This document shows, piece by piece, positions 1-12,453 of a stretch of 64,000 nucleotides of DNA. The stretch's first letter is position 1; each line of letters starts with the position of its first letter. This DNA is from Saururus chinensis (taxonomy: Eukaryota > Streptophyta > Magnoliopsida > Piperales > Saururaceae). The translations under genes were made by a program, and so were the position numbers. Location: contig CP141143.1 of assembly GCA_035235625.1 (NCBI GenBank), positions 33,775,178 to 33,839,177 of the forward strand, in the 5' to 3' direction. Under the pieces are notes generated by a model. That model searched no databases. It was not told the DNA's origin and saw only the letters and a program-made list of their open reading frames with translations.

Positions 1-118
1 TATTTTTTATAAGAGTTTCTTGGAGATCCTTTTTGAACATATGAATATGTATTCAGACGTACTTCTACCTGATCTGAGATATACTGAGTGTAAAACCATT
101 TTTTCTTCTTGACCTTAG

Positions 119-3100
119 ATGTGCTTAAAGTTTTGGAAGATGGTGACCTCCAAACTCTGGGGATGTTGGACTATGACAAGAGATTGTCTCATTCATTCAC
201 AGCTCATCCAAAAGTGGACCCTTTCACTGGTAAGAAATTATTTCACTGCAGTTATTTAGTCTATTCATAATCACAGAGTTCTAATTAAAGCGACCTTTGT
301 AGTGCAGATGAAATGTTTACCTTTGGGTATTCACATTCAGCACCTTATTGTACATATCGAGTTATTACTAAAGATGGTGTCATGCTTGATCCTGTACCCA
401 TAACAATACCTGACCCAGTCATGATGCATGACTTTGCCATTACTGAAAACTATTCCATCTTCATGGATCTTCCTTTATATTTTCAGCCTAAGGTACTCAT
501 AGTAACTCTTTTATTTTATATTTTATTTGTCGATCTTGGTAAGCACTTAATGCAAGATGCTTGTAATCATGATGCAAGTACTTATTTAATATAGGAAATG
601 GTCAAAGGAAAACTAATCTTCACATTTGACCCCACAAAGAAAGCTCGATTTGGTATCCTTCCTCGATATGCTAAGAATGAACTTCAAATTAGATGGTTTG
701 AGCTACCAAATTGCTACATATTCCATAATGGTTTGCTTTCTTGGTCCAACTTTCTTTTTCAAAAAGATTCCTCTGTGCATTTCCAGATTTCTTCTTTTTT
801 ATTTCTTTTCTGATATTGCATGCACTTTCTTAGCTAATGCTTGGGAAGAAGAGGATGAAATAGTTTTGGTCACATGTCGCCTTGAGAATCCTGATTTGGA
901 CATGGTCAGTGGTTCTGTGAAGGAGAAGCTTGAAAATTTCAAAAATGAGCTGTATGCAGTTTGAAGCATAAATCATTTTTTACTCTTAATTTGTTTTCCT
1001 TTTGCACTACTCCAACTATTCTCTTTCTATTATTTCAGGTATGAAATGAGGTTCAACTTAAAAACTGGTCTTGCTTCACAGAAAAGGCTCTCTGTTTCTG
1101 CTGTTGATTTTCCACGGATCAATGAGAGTTACACTGGCAGGTAATTTTGAATCTATCTAAGACTATGGTTGACAAAATGTTGTGTCTCGCATTCATTAGG
1201 ATTTATTTGCTTTAGTTGACTTGCTTTAATTGTATGTCTGGCCCATAAGGCCCTGTTAGACATTTTCGTTCATGTTAAGTAGGTGATTAAGGCCCAGGCC
1301 CATATGGCGGGCAAACTATGTAAGACTTAACACTTTTTTTCCTTCCATTAAGCAAGAATTCAGCTAACCCCAACCCCTTCTCTTTCCCGAATTGTCTTCT
1401 TCCCCGGCCCTTTCATCCCCCTCTCTGCTTGCATGTCATGATTGCGGGTGGGTCTTTTGTATCACGTTCTTCCAACATTCCTATCTCTTTTCTGTGTACC
1501 AAACACAAAAACATTTGTGGTTGGAGCATTATATGTCATAATAGAGTGCTTCAATTTCTTTAAATTTACTATTATGAATTATGAACAATGTAATTGTGAC
1601 TGTGAGGACTGCTTTGACAGTTATAATAATTATTATTTTAGAATATAGATATAGGTTACAGATAAGGAATTTAGTGTATGTATGTCAAAAGATAATCTAT
1701 CTCTCTTCCTTTTTTTAATATTGATTTCTTTCATAACCATCATTTATACCCAGGAAGCAGCGTTTTGTCTATGGTACTATACTTGACAGCATCACTAAGG
1801 TGAAAGCCATAATCAAGTTTGATCTGCATGCTGAACCGGAATCAGGGAAATCAGAACTTGAAGTTGGAGGTAATATCCAAGGAATTTTTCAGTTGGGACC
1901 TGGAAGATATGGTTCAGAAGCAATATTTGTTCCTCGTAAGCCTGGTGTGGATTCTGAAGAGGACGATGGTTACTTGATTTTCTTTGCACATGATGAAAAC
2001 ACAGGGTGACATTCTCTCTCATCTCTGCATTATAGACATTGATAAAATACTTATTTTGGCATACCATTTGATAGAACACTTAAGTCTGAATGAGGTAAGG
2101 AACATAATTGTGGATGATCAGCAGGTGTTATGTATGGCCCCAAATAAGTTGGGATAATGTGTATTTTGGTGATGATGAAGTGCTCAGAACTCAAAAGCTT
2201 TTGACCAATTTAGTACGAACTCTACTAATGGAAACATTCAAGTAACTCAAGGGGGTGCTACGCAAGTCCCTTGCAGCCACAATTTTTAAGATTAAGTGCA
2301 GTGGCAAATCTGTGATTCAATTCTGAAGTGTATCAACAAATTAGAAAAAATGATATCTTAATTTTGAAACAGTCGAAAAGGTACTTATCGATGTTTTATC
2401 ACATTGGTATATTTTCCTTCAGGAAATCTGAGGTCAATGTGATCAATGCCAAGACAATGTCACCCGATCCTGTTGCAGTAGTTGAACTACCAAACAGAGT
2501 ACCATATGGATTCCATGCTTTCTTTGTCTCAGAGGTCAGTAAACTAGTATTTTGATTTGACAACTGCTAGTTTATCAATTTTTTTCTTTCAACTATTAGA
2601 TGGCAGATAGAGTTTTATTCTGGCTTTTGGTATTCATTCAGGCCCATACACCCTTTTTTGACCCATGCAGTTAGAATACATAAGCATTAGAATTTAAAGA
2701 ACTAAACAGAATAATATAACAACGCAATTGCTGAAATCAAAATTGCAGATATCAATATATAATTTGAAATACAAAATTTTAATGGATGTGGGTAAACATT
2801 TAAGCAATCTCATCTTTATATATCTGGTTCATGGTCAGCTTGGCCACCTTGCAAGTAAATATGGGCCATATTATTCGCACATCCCCACTCTTCTAAGGTT
2901 TCTCTTTTCTTTTTCTTTTGTTATTATTATTTTTATCTCACACACCCTTACACACTTTATGCCAATAAGATTCAATCCTGGGACCTCTCCCACAACCACA
3001 GGAGAGATCCAACCAGCCTGACTAAGGTGGGCTTGGCCTTGCTTTTTTTATATCAAGTGGGCATTGTCTTTGTTGCTTGGACCATCTTATTTTTAAAGCT

Positions 3101-3905
3101 GTCAGTGTTCAGCATTAAATATGCTTTCATATTGAAGAATTTCTGGTCTCCACAGTTTTTTTCCCATCTCAGCTGAACAAGGTCCTCAAGAAATTTCACT
3201 GGAGAGTAGACTACATAAAGTACTGAGAAGAGAAACGCTAGGTCATACTTGCCCAAGACCACTCCCTGTGCATGCAACACGATGCATGCAGGCCTCATGG
3301 CCACACGTGCGCCCTTTGCTATAATCCTGGCATGCATGGACCGCTAATTCCAGGGAATGAGCATGCATAGCATTTTCCCAAGAGAGGCTATGGACACCAT
3401 CCTTCCAACATTGTGAATGTTCAGCCCAGTTTTATTTCACTTCAGTGCTAACAATTTAGAATGGAGGTGGACAAGGCCTGCATATCAGTGCCATTCGAAA
3501 TTTGTGAAAATTCCGCCATATAATTGTTCATCTTTATGTATTTTGTGGCCCCATAACTGTGGGGCCCATGGGTGGCCCACAATTGAGACTGTAGAGATTG
3601 GAGGGAAGATGGACTTTTGGAGGACCAAAACGCTCTACTTATGATGGTCATCATGGCCTTCAGTATGAATGAACCTGAGTCTTTTGGCCAGCTGTCCAAT
3701 AAGTTTGGAGAAATGAGAGTATGTGGAATTTTGACCCGTAAATTTTTCTCAGAAGGGAAGCATGTTGTGAACATTGTTGTGCAAATTTTGTGTGCCTTAT
3801 TAGCAGTGGTTCTTATTCTCTTGCGCCTATCTTTTTTAGATGCTCTTCTGCTAAGATAATTGCAAATATTTTGGACAGGAGCAACTCAAACAACAGAAAA
3901 TCTGA
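119..3905 (+). CDS. CCD1: Carotenoid 9,10(9',10')-cleavage dioxygenase 1, C-terminal 346 residues (5' part lies outside the window)
   Basis: CCD1 is a cytosolic non-heme iron enzyme that cleaves carotenoids and apocarotenoids at 9,10 (9',10') to give C13 volatiles such as ionones. I infer exons at 119-229, 308-492, 595-730, 834-951, 1039-1140, 1754-2005, 2423-2534 and 3879-3905, all with GT/AG borders and matching phases (347 codons including the stop). The product reads [14 protein letters not shown]..., then [40 protein letters not shown] and YGTILDSIT, closely matching plant CCD1. All four iron-ligand histidines are visible: TAHPK (codon 205-207), MMHDF (427-429), FHN (724-726) and GFHAFF (2514-2516). 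The last coding exon is only 27 bp (EQLKQQKI and stop), matching the EEQL-type tail of the family after a 1,344-bp intron. The family is about 540 residues, so roughly the first 195 are off the left edge. Nothing suggests inactivation. Confidence 0.95.
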
Positions 3906-4860
3906 ATGATCATGCTTTCGAAATGTTGAAGAATATGCTGATACTCTTCAAGTTCAAGAGATTTAAACGAATGCAGCTTGTATATTATTTTCATATGAAG
4001 GTGTATTAAGAGAGGCGTATGTCTTCTCATATCCAATTACTAATAGAATGCAATATGTATCAATTGCTGTTTCTTTTTCATTTCGATGCACCTGCCCTCA
4101 AATCTGCTACTGACTATATACTTCTATAATGCTTAGCTATATTTGCTTATGCCTTTGAAGATACACAAGGAATCTATAAGCCTCCGTCTAGTGGTGTTAT
4201 GCTTCATGCCTTACGCCCACCTTCCATCTTCTTGAGACTTATGTAGAACCGGGGGAAGCGACTTGTGTCTCGTGTGGCCCGATCAGATGGAACTTACTAA
4301 ATCTTTAGTTGAACAGTTCGTGTCCTGCCCATTTTAGGATTTGCTGTTAAAGAATGTCCAGCCAATTAATAAGTGAGGGTAGGTGCCTTTCGGCCTTGTG
4401 TTTTCGTCCTCAGCATTCCAACCCTTATGGTAATAAACTAAATTTTTGTCTCGTAGCTGTAGTGTCCAACTATCATTCACCTACAATTGTGAGAATACTT
4501 CATGCTACTTTTTGTGGGTCAGATGCCAAGTCTATTTGGGTGGCTAACCCAACCGACATTTTTGATTAAATGAAAATGCAGACTGCTTGCATCATGTGAT
4601 TAAGGATGGTCGTGGATGTCCATCATCCAATGTCCAAGACGTGGCCCAGTTGTCTGTAGTTGTGTCCTGCCATTTTTTTTGTTCACTATTATCAACAACG
4701 GACACATGAAGGGCCTTAACCAGCCATTTGTTAATTTTAAATGTACCCTTAAGTATCAGTTTTGTGTTTGCAATCCTTTCTCCACAACTACATGTAAGAA
4801 TCATTTTCTTTGTACTTGATTTTTTAGCAATTTAAATACATTTACGTTAATGTTACATAT
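3906..4860. other. CCD1 3' UTR and downstream spacer
   Basis: The stretch begins with the CCD1 3' untranslated region directly after the TGA at 3903-3905. The rest is unremarkable AT-rich DNA with short open frames that resemble no protein I know. I see no RNA gene or transposon ends. Confidence 0.4.
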
Positions 4861-7130
4861 TTCTTTATTACAGTTAATTACTAGATATGTGAGGCAAATT
4901 TAATAGTAATACTACTATAAGTAAAGAAGATAATATGTATAAGTCTAAATTATTTTTAAATGTTAACTTAATACAAATATTTTCACCCCTCAGCTGCCCT
5001 ACTTGGTTGTAGTTGTTGACCACCTCTATTGATCTCTTCAATTGCCTCAATTACATAATTGGTTATGTCTATGGACAATGGTTATGTCCACTGGATAAGA
5101 GGCTTCACTTGCAAATATAACATCAGTGGTCAAATTGTTAGCAGACACAAACATGGGCAAGACATGTCGGCTAACTATTTGGTTGAGTACCATCCCTACA
5201 TGTGATTTCAATGGACAATATTGAGAGTTAAATACCTTTTACTTTGTTGTGGGTCACCACAATGCCTCTAGTTCAAATATCTCATAAGGCAACAAATCAT
5301 AAGATGTGACCTATATGCACAAAAAGCTAACAACTAAAGCTAGCACAAAACATTAATGAATCACCACAAAAATTAACACGAGATTTTTTAACATAGAAAT
5401 CCAAACTAGGGAAAAAAGCATGCAACATATCCCTTGATTGAAACTTATGCAATATAAAGATACAGATATGAGCCAAATATATAAGTTCATTATGACATAG
5501 TTCCAAACTAACATAACACCAAGCATCTATAGCCCCTCTCAATGAACATGGGCATCCTCATACTCAATGTAGAACTCATCCGAAGCACATGCATGACATG
5601 ACATGCAGCCCCAAAATAAAACTACAAATAAAGATATGTGGGTTTAGTTCAGAAAAGGTTTTTAATATAGAATGTAAACTCATGAAAATATTGTATATAT
5701 TCTCAATCTATACATGCATCATATATTCATTCTCTAAACATGTATATCATGAAATAATTCACATTCTATAAACACATAATTATACTACATATACATCATG
5801 ACAAAATTCACATTTTATAAACATATATTCATGCGACATATGCATTGTGATGTAAAACACATTCCATAAACACATAATCATGTCACCTGCACAAAATGGG
5901 TTCACTCATTGGTCATGACCCAGATTTTTAAAAGTATTTTTAAATAGCATGAACAATCAAAAAAAAATTTCTTTCTTAAATATAAAATAAACCATTCAAT
6001 TAAATATTCAGGTCATGATAACTAGGGTTCACAAATACGAATATCAAATCATATGATATTATTACACGTTTCAAAATTTAATAAAAACAACACATCCATC
6101 TAAGTATAAGTTTGTTACCCATCTAAAAATAAATAACTAAGTTTACTCTCACGCCAAAGTTACACTTACGTACCGAAATTGTAGAAACGAGGAACTTCAT
6201 CTAGTGTTCGCCTTCTGGTTTCACTTGTCATGGCTTTAATTAATATTTTTTCGATTGGGCCAACATCACTTGATGTTAGTTGCCTGCATACTCATTAGAC
6301 AACATCTCCAATGTTTCCAACAAGATAGGATCCAGACATAGTTCTACCTAAAACTACACTATCCTAAAAAGCATAGCATCACACATGCAATGCTTAAGTA
6401 TTTTCAAACAACCTACATTTTATGCAAGTCTTTTAATCGTTTCACTTGTCTAATTAATAAGCAATATCAAATAATGTTATTAATTATCTCACATTCCTTA
6501 TTCAATAATTAATACTATTAATATTATTCAATCGGAGATAACTCACCCCTCGAGAAATCTCTAGACAAAAGACTTAAACATTGGAGTATACTACTTTAAC
6601 AGCAACTTGACCCAAATCCCTAGGGCTCTCAATAGCTTGCTACAAATCTAGAGAAGAGGATCCCAACTGTGCTCATGGACACAGATTGGCAAGAAGCACA
6701 ACCCTTCATGATGCTCATACAACTTCACTTTTCATACGTACTATATGGTCCTAGGAAGACCTGCGGGAGACCTGCAGTAAAGACCCTCTGGTCAATATCC
6801 AAACCGTCGTGGCAATGAAGAAGTATATCGCAATCTCCACTATTCCCCAACTCTATGAAAAAAGTCTTTTAAGACATTACCAATGTATTCATAGAAGCCT
6901 CATGTATCATCCAGAAATTTTCTAAATTCCCGAAGTTGACCTCAAGTAAATTAGGGTATTAGACCCCTTGACCTTTCGTGAGAATAACTTTATCATCAGT
7001 TAGAAGTGATAACTGAATCCTATATGGATGGAAAGTAGACATAAATAGCTTCGAAAAGCCACCAAGAACGCTTAAATCGAAGTTCAGATGTGGGAGATAT
7101 GGTCATTCGAAGTTGATCATAACGTGTAGG
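4861..7130. repeat. AT-rich repeat resembling the long LTR at 39.9-43.5 kb
   Basis: About 5560-5910 is recognisably similar to about 40270-40870. Both contain a variant of GCATGACATGACATG followed by CAGCCCCAAAA and then repeated 'cataaacacataatcatgtc'-like phrases. The part at 40.3 kb lies in a gypsy-type long LTR (F), so this stretch is probably an older LTR fragment of a related family. I cannot place its ends. Confidence 0.45.
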
Positions 7131-9670
7131 GCCCGTTTACCTGAATTGGACGCATAATTTGTCCATTTAAGTTGCTATACGAGCCCGATTAATTAGTATT
7201 TCAAAATTATATTTGAAGGGCCCAATTAAGTGTCCTAATTGGGGGAGTTTTGGCTGAACTCTTAGAGGGATTAGGGTTCATAATCTCTACGCTTATAAAT
7301 AAGTAATTATGGTTCTTAGGGGGGATCTTTTTTTTGGGACAATTAAGCAAAGGAGGAGGAGCCATCATTAGAATTTTCCGGAGAGCCTTTGGCAAGGCGT
7401 TGAAGATAGGGGATCAACGACAAACACTGGTGTTTTGCAAGGTAGGATTTTCAACTTCATATTAATTTCATTACATTAATACAGTCCATTGTTTCAACAT
7501 GGTGCAAAAAGAATAGTCACAACTAGTGCACCGGCCGGCGTCCAAATATGAGAAACGGAGAAGAGGAGGGGGTTTCCGTCCTTGGCGGAGGCTGGACAGC
7601 CATCTGTCGGCAGTGGACCAGCACTATGGGGATCATCGCTTGACGGCGATCCATCGACATCTGGCCTAGCGGTCATCCGAGGCGGCTGCAGCCACAGCCA
7701 TGCCGTTTGGCACTAAAGAGGGAAGGTAGAGCCCTTGGGCTCCGGGCGGATGCAGGGCAGTCAACTACCGGAAGAGGAGATTGGGTCTGTCATATTTGCC
7801 GCTTGGCAGCAAATTGGATAACCTTTGCCTCGGTTTTGGCCATGGCAGCTGCTACGTCTGCCGGAAGTCCTGTTTGTGGATGGAGAAGGGCAACTGTGTG
7901 GAGCGTCAACACCGGCCGACAACCACTGGACAGAAGCAGGACTGGGTTCGTGAGGTTTGCCGCTTGGAGGCAATCTAACCAGACCCAGACTTGCTCCTAG
8001 TCATGGCGCCCGTTGCACTCGCCGGTGGGCAGAAGATGTGATCGTTTCATGGGTAGTTTTCCGAATTTGCAATTGGCGTCGCACCGGACGGAGGATTCAG
8101 AACCGGAAAGCAGATCTGACTATTCTCCGGTGGAAGGATTCCTCCGGTCACTGGAGAGCCCGATTGGCAGCGCTTGGATTGAATCCAAGCACCACCCGCA
8201 GCCCAGCGGGCATCTCCACGAGGAAGATGACCTGCAGGCAGGTGTGCAGGTCCAGCCCGTTCTAGGCTAGAACTGTACACCCAGCCCGGTTCTGTTTAAA
8301 AAAAAATTTAAAAAATAAGTGAACCGGGTCCGGTTCAAGGGGGTAAAAATGTCAAACAAATTCTAGAAAAATACTCGAGGACCCCAAGAAGTGTGGGAGT
8401 ATTATGACTAAGTTTTAGACCTGGAAAAAATGCCAGAGACTATAAAATAACCCTTTTACCCCTTGTAGTTAAATTGTCATGTAAAAACCACTTACCCGAC
8501 TTTGGGGCTCCGGTTCAGTAGCCTATGAGTGATCTTAAAAATTGAAAAAATTCTTAGTGAGAGTGTAATGGATAACTTAATCATACACCAAACTGAAGAG
8601 TGAGGAAAAATCCCAATGAGTGAGTAATTGACCATTTTGCCCTAGAGTTAATAGTAAACCGTTAAGTCAACCAAGGTCAGTTCAAGGGGTTTACAACCTT
8701 GCCACATGCCAAGAAAATTACACCAAGTTCATGAAGTCAAGTAGTACCTTTGAGTTCAATTTTTGACTCATTGGACTTCAATAAGGCCTTAAAGCAAATA
8801 ACAAAAATACCCCTTTGATTGGACCCGCCCACATTCGTGTGAATGGAAGCGCAGGATAGTTTGAGAATAGAGCCTCCTGAGAGGATAATGACTTAAAATA
8901 AATAAAAGAGTTGCGGTATGACCAAAACTAATAACCTAGTCAACAAAGAGTTAAGGTACCTTATAGTGATGTTAAATAGCTTCAAAAAAAAGTGGTGTGA
9001 CCAGTAAGTGACACGGGAAACAAGGGGAATAACCCTAATTTTTAGGGTTTAAGGCAATGTATTACACGTGTCCGCAACTTTGTACATGAATCAACTAGAG
9101 TATTGAATATGTAACTCGTGCGATACATTTTATCTAAATTATCGGGCTTGAATTCGCTGAGCCCTAGCCCTGCAAATGAGTGCAATAGGCCTTCATTTAT
9201 TATTAATGCACTTGTGTGACTGCATGTTATTTATGTTAATTATTTTGATGCATGCTTTATTATTGATACATTAATTGATAACTTAAGGTTAACGAAGACT
9301 AATAAGAGATATTGGTTGTCTTTTGATTTGGGGGAGAACACCTAATCAAGATAAAGACTAAAATACCCTCATTAGGGTTGGGACCGGTTCATGGAGTGAA
9401 TGAGACCCTAATATAGAATTTTACCTTTGTTAATGAACCGAGGGTGGTTATGAGAGTTTACCCGAGTCTCAAGGAGACTATTAGGGTTTGGGTTGTTCTC
9501 TGAGTCATAGCTTAGTCGATGAGCATTTGTTGGGCCGATTCACAAGGTGAAGAGTACCCAAATGGTTGGACGAGTACTTGACTAGATGAAAATAATCTAG
9601 TCTAAGTTTCAGATGCTTGAGGGAGTCAATGGTCATAAAGACCTGAGGCTTCTATGGATACATTGGTAAT
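7131..9670 (+). repeat. Probable LTR-like non-coding repeat with a GC-rich island
   Basis: A TATA box (TATAAAT, 7294-7300) follows 'agggattagggttcataatc', a promoter-like layout common in plant LTRs. About 7500-8280 is a GC-rich island whose open frames overlap in several frames. Within it, a segment near 7757-7815 and one near 7918-7980 look like diverged copies (both contain 'TTTGCCGCTTGG'). No protein family is recognised and no ends with target duplications were found. Confidence 0.3.
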
Positions 9671-9673
9671 GAG

Positions 9674-10130
9674 TGGAGCCGGGGAGAGGGGGGACCGGGA
9701 GGGGGGTGGGGGGCCGGAGGATGCCGTCGCCACCGTCATTGTCTTCCTGCTCCCCCCCCCTCTCCCCCCTGCTCCAGTACCCCCTCCTTCCTCCCTCCTC
9801 TAATTTTCAGAGGGGTGGGAAGGAGGGGGGCGGAGCCAGGGAGAGGAGGGATCGGGAGGGGGTGGGGGCCGGGGAAGGCACCGCCGTCTTGCTGCTATGC
9901 CCCCCTCCTTCCCCTCCTCTAATTTTCAGAGGGGGAAGGAGGGGCAGAGCCGAGGAGAGGGGGACCTGGAGGGTGGTGGGGTTGGAGGACGGTGGCCCCA
10001 CCGCCGTCCTCCCGTTCCCCGGGTTCCTCCCCCTGCTCCTTCCCACCCTCCTCTGATTTTCGAGAGGGCCGGAGGACGGCTCCCCCTCCCCCCGCTCAGC
10101 GCCCCCCCCTTCTCAGGTGGTTCACCGGGG
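9674..10130. repeat. GC-rich degenerate tandem repeat with hairpin cores (about 3 copies)
   Basis: Three diverged units start near 9674, 9831 and 9946. Each has a G-rich half ('ggagccggggagagg'), a C-rich half and a central 'CCTCCTCTAATTTTCAGAGG' flanked by complementary pyrimidine and purine tracts, so each unit can fold on itself. Strong strand asymmetry produces long Pro/Gly/Arg-rich frames on both strands that are not genes. Confidence 0.6.
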
Positions 10131-10140
10131 TTTTTTTTTT

Positions 10141-10659
10141 AAAAAAAATAGCCTTTAGCAACGCTAAAGCATTTTTTTAAATTTTTTAAAATGTATTAGC
10201 AATGATTTACAAAGCGTTGCTATTACCTTTAGATTTTTTAATATTCTATTTTTAGCCACATTTTAAATAAATATTTTTTCTTAAAAACTTTATTCTATTA
10301 GCGACGTATACTTAAACTTCACTAATAAGGATTCATTAGCGACACTTATAGATATACTTCGCTAATAAGTTATTTTTATTTTTTAAAAAAAGTTTTTTCT
10401 ATTAGCGACGTATAGAATAATGTCGCTAATAACTTATCATTAGCAACGTTTATTATACTAATAGCGACGTATAATATGTGTCGCTAATAGGCACTATTAG
10501 CGACGCTTTGTCTTATGCGTCATTAATAGAAAATAGCGACGACACTATCAGCAATGCTTATAGTGACATTTTTTATGCATCGCTAATAGTCATTAGCAAC
10601 GCTTAAGGAACTATTAGCGACACGTAAATGCATCTCTAAAAGTCCTTTTTGTTATAGTG
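10141..10659. mobile_element. Terminal part of a CACTA (En/Spm) DNA transposon
   Basis: The stretch ends in CTTTTTGTTATAGTG at 10645-10659, the reverse complement of a CACTATAACAAAAAG terminus typical of CACTA elements. The preceding 500 bp are filled with TTAGCGACG-type motifs in both orientations, matching the subterminal repeats to which the transposase of this superfamily binds. The matching other end was not found within the window, so the element is probably truncated or its left part is diverged. No transposase frame is visible. Confidence 0.8.
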
Positions 10660-12453
10660 ACAATTATTTCCAAGATGAGGCTTTAAAATAGATGATTCCT
10701 TACTTGAAAGTAATCAGATCGAAATTATATACTTGTTTCAAGTATTCATGGTTACTTCTTTTTAAAAATAATTATGTGTTTTTAAGAGAAGATTGTTTTT
10801 AGAATTTTTATTTTCTTGTTTTGTTTTTTTATTAGCTTTGGATGTTTGTGGATATCATTGTTGCAAACCCTCACAAGACACAACTCGTCTAACTAGCAAC
10901 ACGTAGGGGTCTAAAGGCTTATTGCATATGCTAAATGCAATTGTAATTCTTTACGAAAGTGACATTTATTTATTTTTCTAAATTAGTTGTTTTATTTTAT
11001 TTTATTTTGCTCAAGGACTAGCAAAATATTGGTTTAGGGGTATTTGATACATGCGAAATATATCCAATTTATCTCCCTTTTTACCTTATTTGCTAGAATA
11101 GTATTAGGCTAATTTAGGGTTAATTATGGTTTATGTATGTTAAAATAGATATTAATATTTTAGCATAATTATGAATTAATTTGGGTTCTATTAGTAGTTT
11201 AGGCTGTATTTGAATCAAGTTGGGATTTTATTTATATAGTACATCTCTAAAATATATATTTTATGTTTTGTAGGTAAGATGCAGTTATCAAGAACCTTGG
11301 ACAATGTTTGTAATAATTCAAATACTCTTGACATCCTTTAAAATAATTTTGAAAACTTATGAATGTTGAGGAAAGAGAATAATGAACATAATAGAAAACT
11401 AGACATGAATATAGAGTGTTCAGTGAACAGACTTAGCTTCCTAAATAGAAACTGGACACAAAACTGAATAGAACTGTCAAGATTGCAGAAATAGTATAGT
11501 CATTCAAACAGGCATGAAGGGTGTTCAAACAGGATAACGTGCAGTTTCATATTTTATGCCAGTTTTGAGTCTTTTTCCTATTAGCTTCCTCCTATGACTC
11601 TTATGCCTATATAAAGCCATATAGGGCTCAAAATAGAAGAATTCTAGGAGATTTTCAAAAGAGAAAAAAAGAGAAGAAGATGAGGGAGCATTCAAAGCTT
11701 TCAATGAAGATTCAATAGCCTTCTTCTACCATGCAAGGCTAAATTTTCTTTTACTTAGGAGTTGATGAAATTATAGATAAGTTTCAGTTTTTTTTTAATT
11801 TAGATCTCAGTTCTAATTAATGACAATTGTATGACATGGATTTCCTTTTTTAATAGAAGATATTTTTATGTTTATTTAAATCTATGTTGATTTATGGTCT
11901 TATAGATGATAGATTGATGTGGTTTTGAGATTTACTTTGATTCTAATTTTTATGATTTAGATGCGATGGTAATGCAATAATTTTAATGTTCATATGATTA
12001 ATAAATTAGATGAGTTATACTAAGATTAGGCAAGTCATACCTACAGTTTAGTTTAGTGTAGATGATTCGTGCTATTGTCAAAGATAGTTCATGTCATTGA
12101 TTTGATTAATGATTCTTTCTAAAGTAATTATAGCTTGTAGCTAAGAATACATATTCATATTCACACTAGATTTAGATTAAAGGTTAAGAAATTGTTATGG
12201 TTCTATAGTGGATTTAATTTCAAGTAATTTTTATTATATCGATCTATTTATTTAAGTCTAGTTGATTATTTTCTTTGTTAAATTTGAGGTTAAGTTATTT
12301 TAGATGTCAATCAATGAATTCTTCACTTAGATTTAATAATTAATCCATCCATCCCTAAAGTTGGACAACCCTTAAATACTTATCATAGTACAATTACCTT
12401 GTACACTTGCAAAGAGTTTAATTATAACAATCAAACACCAATTTCTTCTATCA
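10660..12453 (+). mobile_element. Tat/Athila-type (Ty3/gypsy) 3' end with LTR at 11045-12453 (fossil)
   Basis: A polypurine-like stretch (GGTTTAGGGGTATT) runs straight into TGATACATGCG at 11045, the boundary type seen in plant Tat/Athila elements. The LTR reads to TATCA at 12449-12453, giving TGATA...TATCA inverted ends and about 1.4 kb. A TATA box TATATAAA lies at 11608-11615. The 385 bp upstream would be the untranslated 3' end of the element body. No coding part is present, so this is a remnant. Confidence 0.6.

Noticed and set aside
1141-1753. Possible separate gene (68-residue frame) in a CCD1 intron
   Set aside because: No motif; the interval has correct splice borders and the flanking exons join in phase.
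7494-8280. Several overlapping frames in a GC-rich island
   Set aside because: No conserved motif, overlaps in competing frames and on both strands; probably part of a repeat.
9673-10180. Proline/arginine-rich frames up to 127 residues on both strands
   Set aside because: Strand-asymmetric GC-rich repeat leaves few stops; there are no family motifs, and the repeat units explain the sequence.
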